DNA of 64,000 nt from an uncultured Ruminococcus sp. (GCA_902776975.1 CACYSI010000013.1:1-64000), one strand, 5' to 3'; shown: positions 49,583-58,485, counted from the first letter of the stretch. Notes: generated by a model from the sequence alone, not told the origin. Made by a program: numbers and translations.

Positions 49583-49851
49583 GGGACGCAGCGAAAAAAA
49601 GCCTGCGACCCTGAGAAAACGGCTTGCTTATGCGGTTTTGAGGCTCAGGGACGCAAGGGACGCAGGTTTGAGAGTTGGTAGTTGGTGGTTGGTGGTTGGC
49701 ATGCCGTAGGGTACGGCGCTCGTCGACGTACCGTAACCTTTCCGACAAAAGCTGTTTATCGCGAAGCGATTTGTAGGGGATGACGCTCGCCGACGTGCCG
49801 CGGCAGGGCGTTTGTTTATATCGGGCGTTTACATAGGGCATCAACGCATAT

Positions 49852-49910
49852 AAGCCTTCCCCTCGGGGGGAAGGTGTCAACGAAGTTGACGGATGAGGGG
49901 CAGGCTTTTC
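49852..49910. repeat. REP-like repeat type B, second copy
   Basis: AAGCCTTCCCCTCGGGGGGAAGG, a GTCAAC/GTTGAC hairpin, GGATGAGGGGCAGGCTT; same layout as 41603-41664. Confidence 0.75.
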
Positions 49911-50004
49911 ATGTATAGCCCCGAATTCAGTGAGGTACAGTATATACCGAGGATCCGGGAAAGGCTTCCCTCTCTTTGCTGAATTATTCGGGATGAGAGG
50001 TTAT

Positions 50005-50070
50005 CCCCTCATCCGACCTTTTCGGCTCTTTGGGAGCCGAAAAGCCCACCTTCCCCCCGAGGGGAAGGCT
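50005..50070. repeat. REP-like repeat type B, inverted copy
   Basis: CCCCTCATCC, a TTTTCGGCTC/GAGCCGAAAA hairpin, then CCACCTTCCCCCCGAGGGGAAGG and GCT: the reverse orientation of the type B element. Confidence 0.75.
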
Positions 50071-50143
50071 ATTCTGCCGTGCCCTACAGATCGCTCCGCT
50101 GAATTATTAATTATTCAGTCTTAAGTTTTCAGTATACATTATA

Positions 50144-50173
50144 AAAAGCTCCCGACCGAGATCGGGAGCTTTG
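50144..50173 (-). terminator. Terminator after gpmI
   Basis: AAAGCTCCCGA/TCGGGAGCTTT stem; on the minus strand it runs into TTTTTATAAT. It sits about 100 bp past the gpmI stop. Confidence 0.75.
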
Positions 50174-50276
50174 CTGTTATAACATAGATATTATCGGCAT
50201 ATGTACTCTTGCCCCGCCGTTAATACGCTTAACAATTAAATGTAACTTTTCAATAGGCGGAATAAGACACTTCGTG

Positions 50277-51797
50277 TCACCGCATGATCATGCTCTTGCC
50301 GGTCATTTCCTCGGGCTGAGGCAGACCCATGATGTCGAGCATCGTCGGGCCGATATCAGCCAGCACGCCGCCTGAGCGCAGCTCTTTGCACTCGGGATAA
50401 CCCACTACGCAGAAGGGTACCGGGTTGGTGGTGTGCGCGGTGAAGGGTGTGCCGTCAAGGTCGATCATGCGGTCGGCGTTGCCGTGGTCGGCGGTGATGC
50501 AGGTCACGCCGCCCATCTCGGCTACAGCGTCGGATACCTTCTTTACGCCCCAGTCTACAGCCTCTACAGCCTTGACCGCGGCGTCAAACACGCCTGTGTG
50601 TCCGACCATGTCGCAGTTTGCGAAGTTGAGTATGATAACGTCATACTTGCCGCTCTTGATAGCGTCTACGCACTTTTCGGTGACCTCATAGGCGCTCATA
50701 TGCGGCTGCATATCGTAGGTGGCTACCGCGGGAGACTTGACAAGGATGCGATCCTCGCCCTCATACTGCTTTTCTACGCCGCCGTTGAAGAAGAAGGTGA
50801 CATGAGCGTACTTCTCGGTCTCGGCAATACGCAGCTGAGTCTTGCCGTTCTTAGACAGATACTCGCCCATGGTGTTGACCAGCTTCTGAGGCTTGAAGGC
50901 GATATCTACGTTGGGCATGGTTGCGTCGTACTGAGTCATGCACACATAGTATACCTTGAAGAAGCCGTTTTTGCGCTCAAAGCCGCTGAACTCGGGGTCT
51001 ACAAAGGTGCGTGTGATCTCACGCGCTCTGTCGGGACGGAAGTTGTAGAAGATCACGCTGTCGTTCTCTTTTACGGTGTCGCCGCCCTCGATGACAGCGG
51101 GTATCATGAACTCGTCTGTCACGCCGTTGTCATAGCTGTGCTGTACAGCCTCTACCGGGCAGCTCTCCTTGACGCCCTCGCCGTATACGATGGCGCTGTA
51201 CGCCTTTTCTACGCGCTCCCAGCGGTTATCTCTGTCCATGGCGTAGTAGCGGCCCATGACTGTAGCTATCTTGCCTACGCCGATCTTCTCGCACTCTTCT
51301 ACAGCCTGAGCCACATACTCCTTAGCGCTCGAGGGGGGCACGTCGCGTCCGTCGAGAAAGGCGTGGATGTATACCTTCTCAAGACCTCTGCGCTTAGCCA
51401 GCTCGAGGATGCCGTACATATGTGTGTTGTGGCTGTGCACGCCGCCCGGAGACAGCAGACCGAAGAGATGCAGCGAGCTGTTGTGCTCGATAGCGTTGTC
51501 GATAGCCTTGTTCATGGCCTCGTTATCGAAGAAGTCGCCGTCCTCGATAGCCTTGGTGATGCGGGTCAGCTCCTGATATACTATCCTGCCCGCGCCCATG
51601 TTGGTGTGGCCGACCTCGCTGTTGCCCATCTGTCCGTGGGGCAGACCGACGTCTAAGCCCGACGCGCCTATCATCGTGAGCGGGTTCTTGAAGAACAGCT
51701 CATCGAGGTGCGGTGTGCGGGCATAGTCGATAGCGTTGCCGTATTTAGGCGCGATACCGAAGCCGTCCATTATAATCAAAGCAATTGGTTTTTTCAT
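50277..51797 (-). CDS. gpmI: 2,3-bisphosphoglycerate-independent phosphoglycerate mutase
   Basis: A 506-residue Mn-dependent glycolytic enzyme interconverting 3- and 2-phosphoglycerate. IMDGFGIAP with the first metal Asp, the active-site Ser in QMGNSEVGHTNMGAGRIVYQ, DGRDVPPSS, YAMDRDNRWER and the C-terminal metal site ITADHGNADRM are all present. The ribosome site AAAGGG precedes the ATG. Third gene of the run pgk-tpiA-gpmI; the gap of 219 bp to tpiA holds no gene. Confidence 0.96.
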   Translation of the reverse strand: MKKPIALIIMDGFGIAPKYGNAIDYARTPHLDELFFKNPLTMIGASGLDVGLPHGQMGNSEVGHTNMGAGRIVYQELTRITKAIEDGDFFDNEAMNKAIDNAIEHNSSLHLFGLLSPGGVHSHNTHMYGILELAKRRGLEKVYIHAFLDGRDVPPSSAKEYVAQAVEECEKIGVGKIATVMGRYYAMDRDNRWERVEKAYSAIVYGEGVKESCPVEAVQHSYDNGVTDEFMIPAVIEGGDTVKENDSVIFYNFRPDRAREITRTFVDPEFSGFERKNGFFKVYYVCMTQYDATMPNVDIAFKPQKLVNTMGEYLSKNGKTQLRIAETEKYAHVTFFFNGGVEKQYEGEDRILVKSPAVATYDMQPHMSAYEVTEKCVDAIKSGKYDVIILNFANCDMVGHTGVFDAAVKAVEAVDWGVKKVSDAVAEMGGVTCITADHGNADRMIDLDGTPFTAHTTNPVPFCVVGYPECKELRSGGVLADIGPTMLDIMGLPQPEEMTGKSMIMR

Positions 51798-52016
51798 ATT
51801 TTATCCCTTTCTGTGTAGGAATAGTATAACAGCCTGTAACACCTGAAATTTTATAAGCCTTACTTCGTCTGTTTGTGCCATACATCGTCCTCGCCCTTGA
51901 CAGGCGTCTGCCTGCCTGCGGTCTCGTCCTCGTCTGACACAAATATACTTGTAATCAGATATCAACTTTCAGATGTTACAGACTGAGTAGGTGAGGAGCA
52001 AGCTCCTCCCGATTTA

Positions 52017-52811
52017 TCAATAAGTTGTAGAAGCGTCTGCCGCCTTAACGATAGCCGCGAACTTCTCAGCTACCAGCGAAGCGCCGCCGATCAGACCGCC
52101 GTCGACATTGGTCTTAGCCAGCAGCTCAGCCGCGTTCTGATCGTTCATGGAGCCGCCGTACTGGATAGTTACCGCGCTGGCGACCTCGAGACCGTATAAG
52201 GTCTTAAGGCACATACGGATGAAGTCGCAGACCTCCTCAGCCTGTTCGGCAGTAGCGGTCTTGCCTGTGCCGATAGCCCATACAGGCTCATAGGCGATAA
52301 CGATGTTCTTCATCTCCTCGGGAGTCACATCCCACAGATCGAGCTTGATCTGACGGGCGATGACCTCGTTAGTGATGTTGCACTCGCGCTCCCAGAGCAG
52401 CTCGCCTACGCATACGATCACCTTGAGACCCGCTGCCAGAGCAGCCTTGACTCTCTTGTTTACGGTCTCGTCGGTCTCGCCGAAGTACTGTCTGCGCTCG
52501 GAGTGGCCGATAACGACATAATCTACGCCGATATCCTTAAGCATAGCCGCGCTGATCTCGCCTGTGTAAGCGCCGCTCTCTTCCCAATGGCAGTTCTGAG
52601 CGCCGATCTTGATGTTTGTGTCTCTTGCGGCCTCGATGGCGATACCGAGATCTACAAAGGGTACGCAGGCTACGACCTCGCTCTTAGCGTCGGCTACGAG
52701 GGGCTTGAGCTCCTCGAGCAGAGCTGTAGCCTCTGCGGGGGTCTTGTTCATCTTCCAGTTGCCGGCGATTATGGTCTTTCTCATATCTCTGGTTAAAGCG
52801 TCAAGTAACAT
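52017..52811 (-). CDS. tpiA: Triosephosphate isomerase
   Basis: A glycolytic enzyme interconverting glyceraldehyde-3-phosphate and dihydroxyacetone phosphate. AGNWKMNKTP (catalytic Lys), VVIGHSERRQYFGE (catalytic His), VIAYEPVWAIGTGKTA (catalytic Glu) and VDGGLIGGASL are present. The ATG at 52811 has AAAGGAA 8 bp upstream and gives 264 residues with nine extra at the N-terminus; the ATG at 52784 gives the usual 255-residue form but has a weak ribosome site. 62 bp after pgk. Confidence 0.95.
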   Translation of the reverse strand: MLLDALTRDMRKTIIAGNWKMNKTPAEATALLEELKPLVADAKSEVVACVPFVDLGIAIEAARDTNIKIGAQNCHWEESGAYTGEISAAMLKDIGVDYVVIGHSERRQYFGETDETVNKRVKAALAAGLKVIVCVGELLWERECNITNEVIARQIKLDLWDVTPEEMKNIVIAYEPVWAIGTGKTATAEQAEEVCDFIRMCLKTLYGLEVASAVTIQYGGSMNDQNAAELLAKTNVDGGLIGGASLVAEKFAAIVKAADASTTY

Positions 52812-52873
52812 TTTTCTATTTCCTTTCTTAGTTGGTAGTATGGGGCTGAGTTGATGCCCTTAAGTTTCATTTA

Positions 52874-54085
52874 TCAGTCTTTGTCCGCGATAGCGGCGAT
52901 ACCGGGCAGTACCTTGCCCTCGAGATACTCGAGAGAAGCGCCGCCGCCTGTGGAGATGTGGCTCATCTTGTCAGCAAAGCCGAGGTTTACTACAGCCGCA
53001 GCGCTGTCGCCGCCGCCGATGATGGTGGTAGCGTCTGTCTCAGCCAGAGCCTTGGCTACCGCGATAGTACCCTCAGCGAGGATCGGGTTCTCAAATACGC
53101 CCATAGGACCGTTCCAAACTACTGTCTTAGCGCTCTTAACGGCGTCAGCGTACAGCTCTCTTGTCTTGGGACCGATATCCAGACCCATGCAGTCCTCGGG
53201 GATCTCGCCCGCGGCGAAAACCTCTGTATCTATAGGTGCGTCGATCGGATCGGGGAAGCTCTTTGTGCAAACTGTGTCGATAGGCAGCAGGAGCTTCTTG
53301 CCCAGCTCCTCAGCCTTCTTGATCATCTCGTTGCAGTAGTCGAGCTTGGTGTCGTCTACCAGAGATGTACCGATAGCCTTGCCCTGAGCCTTAGCGAAGG
53401 TATATGCCATGCCGCCGCCGATGATCAGGGTGTCGCACTTCTCGAGCAGGTTAGAGATAACGTTGAGCTTGTCAGCTACCTTAGCGCCGCCGAGGATAGC
53501 TACGAAGGGACGAACGGGAGCCTCAACAGCGTTGCCGAGGTAGTCGATCTCCTTCTGCATCAGGTAGCCTACAGCTGTGCACTTGATGTGATCCGTTACG
53601 CCTACCGTGGAGCAGTGAGCGCGGTGAGCGGAGCCGAAAGCGTCCATTACGAATACCTCAGCCAGAGAAGCCAGCTCGGAGCTGAACGGCTCGAGGTTCT
53701 TGGTCTCTTCCTTGCGGAAGCGTGTGTTCTGGAGCAGGACTACATCGCCGTCCTTCATAGCGGCTACGGCAGCCTTGGCGTTAGCGCCTACTACCTCGTC
53801 GTCATTGGCGAATACAACATCCTTGCCCAGCAGCTCGGACAGACGAACCGCTACGGGAGCTAAGGAGAACTTCTCCTCGGGGCCGTTCTTCGGCTTGCCG
53901 AGATGAGAGCAGAGGATCAGCTGACCGCCGTCGGCGATGATCTTCTTGATGGTGGGCAGAGCGGCTGTGATACGGTTGTCGTTGGTGATAACACCGTCCT
54001 TGAGCGGTACGTTAAAGTCGCAGCGGCACAGAACCTTCTTGCCGGCGAAGTTAATGTCGTCTACGGTGTACTTGTTCAGTTTCAT
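52874..54085 (-). CDS. pgk: Phosphoglycerate kinase
   Basis: A 403-residue glycolytic enzyme forming ATP from 1,3-bisphosphoglycerate. [56 protein letters not shown] and GGGDSAAAV near the C-terminus are the family landmarks. AAAGGATG precedes the ATG. It heads the run pgk-tpiA-gpmI; gapA and eno are not in the window. Confidence 0.97.
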   Translation of the reverse strand: MKLNKYTVDDINFAGKKVLCRCDFNVPLKDGVITNDNRITAALPTIKKIIADGGQLILCSHLGKPKNGPEEKFSLAPVAVRLSELLGKDVVFANDDEVVGANAKAAVAAMKDGDVVLLQNTRFRKEETKNLEPFSSELASLAEVFVMDAFGSAHRAHCSTVGVTDHIKCTAVGYLMQKEIDYLGNAVEAPVRPFVAILGGAKVADKLNVISNLLEKCDTLIIGGGMAYTFAKAQGKAIGTSLVDDTKLDYCNEMIKKAEELGKKLLLPIDTVCTKSFPDPIDAPIDTEVFAAGEIPEDCMGLDIGPKTRELYADAVKSAKTVVWNGPMGVFENPILAEGTIAVAKALAETDATTIIGGGDSAAAVVNLGFADKMSHISTGGGASLEYLEGKVLPGIAAIADKD

Positions 54086-54245
54086 GGTAAAAACATCCTT
54101 TCTTTGTATCGTATACCCGCAATGTGTTAGTCAACGCTAACCGCAGATATACAATACCATAATTTTACTCATTAATTATATAACAAAACAGTAGCTTATT
54201 GCAATAGCTAAATGGAATAATAATCATTTTATTTGTTAAAAACCA

Positions 54246-54278
54246 CAAAAACCGCGCCCAGTATCAAAGGACGCGGCA
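54246..54278 (-). terminator. Terminator after trmL
   Basis: Minus-strand CCGCGTCC/GGGCGCGG hairpin followed by TTTTTG, within 10 bp of the trmL stop. Confidence 0.75.
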
Positions 54279-54284
54279 GCTTTA

Positions 54285-54809
54285 TCATTTTGTATCCTCC
54301 CAGCTATGCCTGTGCAGCTCGCCTTTGGTCAGCAGCTCGGGGTAGTCCCACTGTCTGAGCACCTCGTAGCAGCCCACGGCGACACTGTTCGCCAGATTCA
54401 GCGATCTCGCCTCGTCTATCATCGGTATGCGCACACAGCGGTCGGGGTAGCGCAGGAGCACATGCTCGGGTATGCCGCGCGTCTCCTTGCCGAAGATGAT
54501 ATATGCGCCGTCGGGGTAGCTTATATCCGAGTGAGTATGTCTTGCCTTGGTAGAGAAGAAGAAGTACTCTCCGCCCTTTGTCTTTTCAAAGAAGTCGTCT
54601 ATAGAGTCATAGTAGGTTATGTCTACCAGATACCAGTAGTCAAGCCCCGCTCTTTTCAGATTACGGTCGGTTATCTCAAAGCCGAACGGACGCACAAGAT
54701 GCAGCCTCGCGCCCGTAGCGGCGCAGGTACGCGCCACGTTGCCGGTGTTCTGCGGTATCTCAGGCTCAAAGAGCACTATGTTAAGAGTCTTTTTGTCAGT
54801 TTTTTCCAA
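54285..54809 (-). CDS. trmL: tRNA (cytidine/uridine-34 2'-O-) methyltransferase TrmL
   Basis: A 174-residue SpoU-type (SPOUT) tRNA methyltransferase. NIVLFEPEIPQNTGNVARTCAATGA, KRAGLDYWYLVD, IIFGKETRGIPEHV and IPMIDEARSLNLANSVAVGCYE are the trefoil-knot landmarks; it binds AdoMet. The start is TTG (54809) behind GAGGGA. TrmL methylates the wobble base of leucine tRNAs in other bacteria. Single gene. Confidence 0.93.
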   Translation of the reverse strand: MEKTDKKTLNIVLFEPEIPQNTGNVARTCAATGARLHLVRPFGFEITDRNLKRAGLDYWYLVDITYYDSIDDFFEKTKGGEYFFFSTKARHTHSDISYPDGAYIIFGKETRGIPEHVLLRYPDRCVRIPMIDEARSLNLANSVAVGCYEVLRQWDYPELLTKGELHRHSWEDTK

Positions 54810-54883
54810 TTAAGATTCCCTCTTTTATCTTTGTATATGACGCACCGGTATGCAAAAGCTAATCTTGCTAAGGAGGCGATAAT

Positions 54884-55084
54884 ATGAATAGTAATGATAA
54901 CAGCGCAAAAAAGAAAGGCGGCGTGATCAAAGGCGTCATAGGCGGAATGTTAGCCGGAGCGGCTGTCAGCTCCGCAGGCATATTCCTGATGACAAACAGT
55001 AAGCGGGAGATGGAGAAAAAGGCTAACAAGGTAGCCGATGCCATGGCAAATCTCGCCAACAGCGCCGCCGATATGTTTAAATAA
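54884..55084 (+). CDS. Small YtxH-like protein
   Basis: A 66-residue protein behind AAGGAGG. A glycine-rich hydrophobic segment (GGVIKGVIGGMLAGAAVSSAGIFLM) and a basic amphipathic helix (KREMEKKANKVADAMANLANSAADMF) match the general form of YtxH-like Gram-positive stress proteins. Function unknown. It is divergent from trmL. Confidence 0.7.
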   Translation: MNSNDNSAKKKGGVIKGVIGGMLAGAAVSSAGIFLMTNSKREMEKKANKVADAMANLANSAADMFK

Positions 55085-55096
55085 ACAAGCCATAGA

Positions 55097-55153
55097 ATAA
55101 GAAAGAAGAAATAGTTTTGTCCCGAGTAAAAACGCCGTTTCCTCTTTCTTATT
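55097..55153. repeat. Imperfect inverted repeat after the YtxH-like gene
   Basis: AATAAGAAAGAAGAAA (about 55097-55112) and TTTCCTCTTTCTTATT (about 55138-55153) form 16-bp arms with one mismatch; a weak terminator or remnant of a repeat. Confidence 0.5.
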
Positions 55154-55159
55154 ACATAT

Positions 55160-55226
55160 TCATTTCAGGGCTCTGCAATCCTCAGGGAGCTGTCAGCGGG
55201 GCACTCGTGTCTCGCTGACTGAGGGT
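55160..55226. repeat. Palindromic repeat, type A, partial copy
   Basis: GCAATCCTCAGGGAGCTGTCAGCGGGGCACTCGTGTCTCGCTGACTGAGGGTTG shares CTGTCAGCG/CTGACTGAGGGTT with the element at 22339-22472 (described by these landmarks). Confidence 0.5.
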
Positions 55227-55246
55227 TGTCGTGTCAAACTAAGCTA

Positions 55247-56500
55247 TTATTCAAAATCAGTGAAGCTGAGGTTCATATCCACGCTGCCCTCTATGCCGTC
55301 CACGGTGCCGTCGGTAGCGTACTGCCACATATCGAACTTGTAGTACATGGTCGGGAACTCGCGATAGTCCGCCAGCCAGAAGTCATAGTCCTTCATGGTC
55401 TCAAAGTCGTACATTATGAACATCTGTGCGGAGTTTGCGTATACTATAGCCTTATAGCCGGATTCGATGACCTTGTTGCAGAAAGCCTCCGCTATGGTAG
55501 TCAGCTCACTGCCGTTTACATTATCCGTACGAGCCTCATCATCTGCGATATTCTCCCAGTCAAAGGCAATGGGGTAGTCGAGTTTTTTACCGCCGAGCTT
55601 TTTGACGACGAATTCAGCCTCCTCAACAGCGTCAGCCGCGCTGACAGCCTGAGAGAAAAAGTACGCTCCTACCTTGATCCCGGCGGCCTTTGCCTGCTGA
55701 TAGTAGCTGTCAAAGGCTCCGTCCTCATATACGGCGCCTTTATCGCCGTAAAACCTGCCGCCTATGCGCAGCATGACGAACTCAACGCCTGCCGCCTTGG
55801 CTTTCTCAAAGTCGACCTCGCCCTGATACTCGCTCAGGTCTATGCCGATGTGGGATATTTTCTTGCCGTCCTGATAGTACGCGGGCAGACCGTTATCCTC
55901 GGTCACGAGATTTTCGGCGCTGTATGTATTGATCTCCGCTCCCTTAGCGGGGGTGAGGTCGATATCACCCATGACCGAGTCGTTTATGGTCACAGGCTCG
56001 CCGTTGGAGGTTGCGACGGTCTCTCCCGTATTGTTGTTCATGTTTATTAGGCTGAATACTCCGTAGATCGTGCCCGCTGTCAGTCCGATCACCAGTATCA
56101 GTGATACGATCACCATCAGTATCGCTCCGACAGGGGATATAGTTTTTTTGCCGCTCGTCAGCTTGTCCGCAAAGTGCGCGGGTCTGCCGGTTTTCTTCTC
56201 GGGGAACAATGGTCTTTTCTCCTCCTTAGGCTCGGGACTGACTCTTTTTTCGCCGTCATCAGACTCAGTCGTTTTGTCGGCAGGGGCTTCGGGTACTTCA
56301 TTATGAACAGGCTTTTCTACAAATTCCGGCTTGTCCGATACGTCTGTTTTATCTGTATCAGCGGTCGCGGGACGAGTATCTTTCGCTACCTGCTCAGGCT
56401 CGCCGAGCGATCTTTTCAGCTCCTCGAGCTCCTTATCTATCTCGTCCATAGGGTCTGTTCCTATGCCGAGACCGTTGTTGTTGTCATCTATATAAGCCAT
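55247..56500 (-). CDS. Membrane-anchored GH25 lysozyme-like protein
   Basis: A 417-residue cell-wall hydrolase. The start at 56500 follows AAAGGTG. The N-terminal about 120 residues are cytoplasmic, acidic and disordered (DNNNGLGIGTDPMDEIDKELEEL), a single membrane helix (about 132-158) follows, and the outside part holds a GH25 muramidase domain (about 215-417): HIGIDLSEYQGEVDF with catalytic Asp, IAFDWEN with Asp/Glu, YDFWLADYR and MWQYAT. GH25 enzymes cut the glycan strand of peptidoglycan. The long cytoplasmic tail is an unusual addition and could receive signals. Confidence 0.92.
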   Translation of the reverse strand: MAYIDDNNNGLGIGTDPMDEIDKELEELKRSLGEPEQVAKDTRPATADTDKTDVSDKPEFVEKPVHNEVPEAPADKTTESDDGEKRVSPEPKEEKRPLFPEKKTGRPAHFADKLTSGKKTISPVGAILMVIVSLILVIGLTAGTIYGVFSLINMNNNTGETVATSNGEPVTINDSVMGDIDLTPAKGAEINTYSAENLVTEDNGLPAYYQDGKKISHIGIDLSEYQGEVDFEKAKAAGVEFVMLRIGGRFYGDKGAVYEDGAFDSYYQQAKAAGIKVGAYFFSQAVSAADAVEEAEFVVKKLGGKKLDYPIAFDWENIADDEARTDNVNGSELTTIAEAFCNKVIESGYKAIVYANSAQMFIMYDFETMKDYDFWLADYREFPTMYYKFDMWQYATDGTVDGIEGSVDMNLSFTDFE

Positions 56501-56534
56501 TATATCACCTTTTTTCGATGAAAAATCCATATAT

Positions 56535-56563
56535 AGAATACCACAATCCGCGTATATTGTAAA
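56535..56563 (-). promoter_or_regulatory. Promoter of the GH25 gene
   Basis: On the minus strand TTTACA (56563-56558), 17 bp, TATTCT (56540-56535), 34 bp before the ATG. Confidence 0.6.
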
Positions 56564-56590
56564 TAAACTTCATAATAAGTTTACTTTTAC

Positions 56591-56619
56591 TTGAAAATTA
56601 TTCATTATTAGATTATAAT
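56591..56619 (+). promoter_or_regulatory. Promoter of the duplicated-unit gene
   Basis: TTGAAA (56591-56596), 17 bp, TATAAT (56614-56619), divergent from the GH25 promoter. Confidence 0.75.
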
Positions 56620-56658
56620 ATATTAATAATGCGATCAAAAAAGAGAGGAGGTCAGCTC

Positions 56659-57126
56659 TTGCAGTCTAACATGAGGCGCAAAAGGACTACTGAAGAATTA
56701 CTCAGAGCCATAGATACCTGTCCTACCATAGACAAGCTCTTTGAACTTGTCAAAAACGAGCATATCGTCATTCAGATGCAGAGCTTCAACTCAGCCTCCT
56801 CACTGCCTAAGCAGGCTCCCGTGCCTATCCCCGACCTCTCGCCGCTCGACAGCCTCAGGATAAGGGTCAGACAGGCTGTGCTCGACGCCGCCCGTAAGCA
56901 GAGCGCTCCCGTACAGCACACCAAGGAGCAGCTCATCCGCGCCGTGCAGACCTGTCCTACTATAGATAAGCTCTTTGAGCTGGTCAAGAACGAGCATATA
57001 GTCATACAGATGAAGAGCTTTAACTCGGCGTCAAACCTGCCCGCGTTCAAGCCTGAGCTCAAGCCCGAGCTATCGCCTCTCGACAGACTCAAGGAGCAGG
57101 TGCTCGACGCTGTTATGAACAGCTGA
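56659..57126 (+). CDS. Protein made of a duplicated about 75-residue unit, unknown function
   Basis: Start chosen at TTG (56659) because GGAGG lies 8 bp upstream; ATG 56671 is an alternative and the first ATG (56629) precedes the ribosome site. The 155-residue product contains two near-identical 41-residue blocks, T(T/K)E(E/Q)L(L/I)RA followed by TCPTIDKLFELVKNEHIVIQM and SFNSAS, with 34 of 41 positions alike, each followed by a LSPLD(S/R)L helix. The codons of the two blocks differ at many third positions, so the identity is kept by selection rather than being recent. I do not recognise a family; it is small, soluble and helical. Confidence 0.75.
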   Translation: MQSNMRRKRTTEELLRAIDTCPTIDKLFELVKNEHIVIQMQSFNSASSLPKQAPVPIPDLSPLDSLRIRVRQAVLDAARKQSAPVQHTKEQLIRAVQTCPTIDKLFELVKNEHIVIQMKSFNSASNLPAFKPELKPELSPLDRLKEQVLDAVMNS

Positions 57127-57197
57127 TGATCGTGTAAAAACTCACCATGGACTAAGATATATGATTATAATGCTCTCAGAGCGGTAAGGAGTTATGT

Positions 57198-57554
57198 ATG
57201 AAAAAGACTGTTTCGATTATTTGTGTTGTACTCGTTTTAGCTCTCGCACTCAACCTCACAGCTTGCGGCAAGGATTATTCGGGCACCTATAAGCTCGTTG
57301 AGATCAGCGCCGCCGGTCAGGATATGACCTCATATCTCAGCAGCGTCGGCGACGTTACTCTTGTTATCGAGGGCGAGAAGGCGACCTTGAAGATGGGCAA
57401 GGAATCTACTCAGATGACGGTCGACTCCAAGGCTATGACCATTTCGAGCGACGGCTCGGCGGCTCCCTTTACATTTGAGGACAACAAGCTGATCATGATG
57501 GAAAAGAACTCAGATACCAAGATGGTGTTTGAAAAGCAGGAAGGAAAGCAGTAA
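57198..57554 (+). CDS. Small lipoprotein, lipocalin-like
   Basis: A 118-residue predicted lipoprotein (MKKTVSIICVVLVLALALNLTACGK, lipobox LTAC). The mature part alternates short strands (SGTYKLVEISAAGQDMTSYL; VTLVIEGEKATLKMG; PFTFEDNKLIMME), the pattern of small beta-barrel lipocalin-like/DUF4923-type proteins of Clostridia. Function unknown. Single gene with a terminator. Confidence 0.8.
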   Translation: MKKTVSIICVVLVLALALNLTACGKDYSGTYKLVEISAAGQDMTSYLSSVGDVTLVIEGEKATLKMGKESTQMTVDSKAMTISSDGSAAPFTFEDNKLIMMEKNSDTKMVFEKQEGKQ

Positions 57555-57575
57555 ATATTATTATAGATATAGCAG

Positions 57576-57606
57576 CAGCGACAGGTTTTTCCTGCCGCTG
57601 TTTTTT
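57576..57606 (+). terminator. Terminator after the lipocalin-like gene
   Basis: CAGCGACAGG/CCTGCCGCTG hairpin with a TTTTT loop followed by TTTTTT. Confidence 0.9.
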
Positions 57607-57615
57607 ATTTCAAAA

Positions 57616-57710
57616 CAGTCATTACTAAGCCCACAGGCTCCCTTTCCTAAGGGAGCTGTCACCGAAGGTGACTGAGGGTTGCTAAAGGGCTGTGGCAATC
57701 TCAACCGATT
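57616..57710. repeat. Palindromic repeat, type A, second large copy
   Basis: CAGTCATTAC...GGCTCCCTTTCC TAAGGGAGCTGTC...GACTGAGGGTT...TGGCAATCTCAACCGATT: same order as 22339-22472, ending inside the 3' end of the deacetylase gene region. Confidence 0.6.
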
Positions 57711-58485
57711 AAAAAGGATCGGTGTCAAGTATCATCTTGCCCTCGTGATCGGTATGGTACTCGCCCTCGGGTATCAGCTCGCTGAGCGGTATTATGGTAT
57801 AGCCCTCGCTTTGTATAGCCTCTATTATTCTCGGCAGGGCTTCGGGCGTGTTGGTCGCTCCGTTGTGCATCAGTATCACCGAGCCCGGTACCAGCTTGCT
57901 CTTTATCCGCTGCACCATCTCGTCGGGAGTGGGATCCTTCCAGTCGAGGCTGTCTATGTTCCACTGTACACAGTACATATCCTCGGCTCTCAGATTCTCG
58001 ACCAGCTTATTGTCATACTCTCCGTACGGCGCTCTGAACAGCGTCGGACTGCTGCCGGTCAGCTCCTCTATCGCCGCGTTGCAGTCGGTTATCTCAGCTA
58101 CCTGCTGTTCGGCGCTCAGCTGCGCCATATGCGGGTGCGTCGAGCTGTGGTTGCCTACGTCATGACCGCGCGCGGATATCTCCTTCACGTCGTCGGGGTA
58201 TTTGTCTACCCATTGCTTAACGAGGAAGAAGGTGCTCTTAACCTCATACTCATCGAGTATATCGAGCAGGGTGTTTGTCTGCTCGTTGCCCCACGCCGCG
58301 TCAAAGGATATCGAGCATATCTTATCCTGGGTATCGACATAGTATATCGGTATCTCGCGGTTCTCGCTCATCGTAGCGGCTATCTTGCCCGCTGTGGACG
58401 TAGCCACCATCAGCGCCGCCGCGCCTATCAGCACGCACGCGAACAGTATGCTCAGCCTCCGCCTCGTCAGTACGACAAATCTCAT
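57709..58485 (-). CDS. Polysaccharide deacetylase family protein
   Basis: A 258-residue membrane-anchored NodB-type deacetylase. An N-terminal helix (about 8-32) anchors it outside. Metal and catalytic motifs: ICSISFDAAWG (Asp-Ala in place of the usual Asp-Asp), HDVGNHSSTHPHM (His-x3-His), RAPYGEYD, WNIDSLDWKDP and a late VILMHNGA. This variant with FDAAW is common in Clostridia (PdaB/ PgdA-like group) and deacetylates peptidoglycan or another cell-wall glycan. GGTG ribosome site. Single gene. Confidence 0.9.
   Translation of the reverse strand: MRFVVLTRRRLSILFACVLIGAAALMVATSTAGKIAATMSENREIPIYYVDTQDKICSISFDAAWGNEQTNTLLDILDEYEVKSTFFLVKQWVDKYPDDVKEISARGHDVGNHSSTHPHMAQLSAEQQVAEITDCNAAIEELTGSSPTLFRAPYGEYDNKLVENLRAEDMYCVQWNIDSLDWKDPTPDEMVQRIKSKLVPGSVILMHNGATNTPEALPRIIEAIQSEGYTIIPLSELIPEGEYHTDHEGKMILDTDPF

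Larger units (their letters stand above)
49583..50276. repeat. 694-bp gene-free repeat mosaic
   Basis: No credible gene. In order: GGACGCA repeats and a CCTGCG-rich imperfect dyad (49588-49665), a GGTAGTTGGTGG tract (49672-49698), two related pieces GTAGGGTACGGCGCTCGTCGACGTACC and GTAGGGGATGACGCTCGCCGACGTGCC (about 49705-49731 and 49772-49798), a type B repeat (49852-49910), an inverted type B repeat (50005-50070) and a terminator. The two type B copies face each other, so the region between could fold as one large hairpin. Confidence 0.65.

Noticed and set aside
50433..51656. 407-residue open frame antisense to gpmI
   Set aside because: Lies wholly inside gpmI on the other strand and reads low-complexity hydrophobic sequence; a shadow frame.
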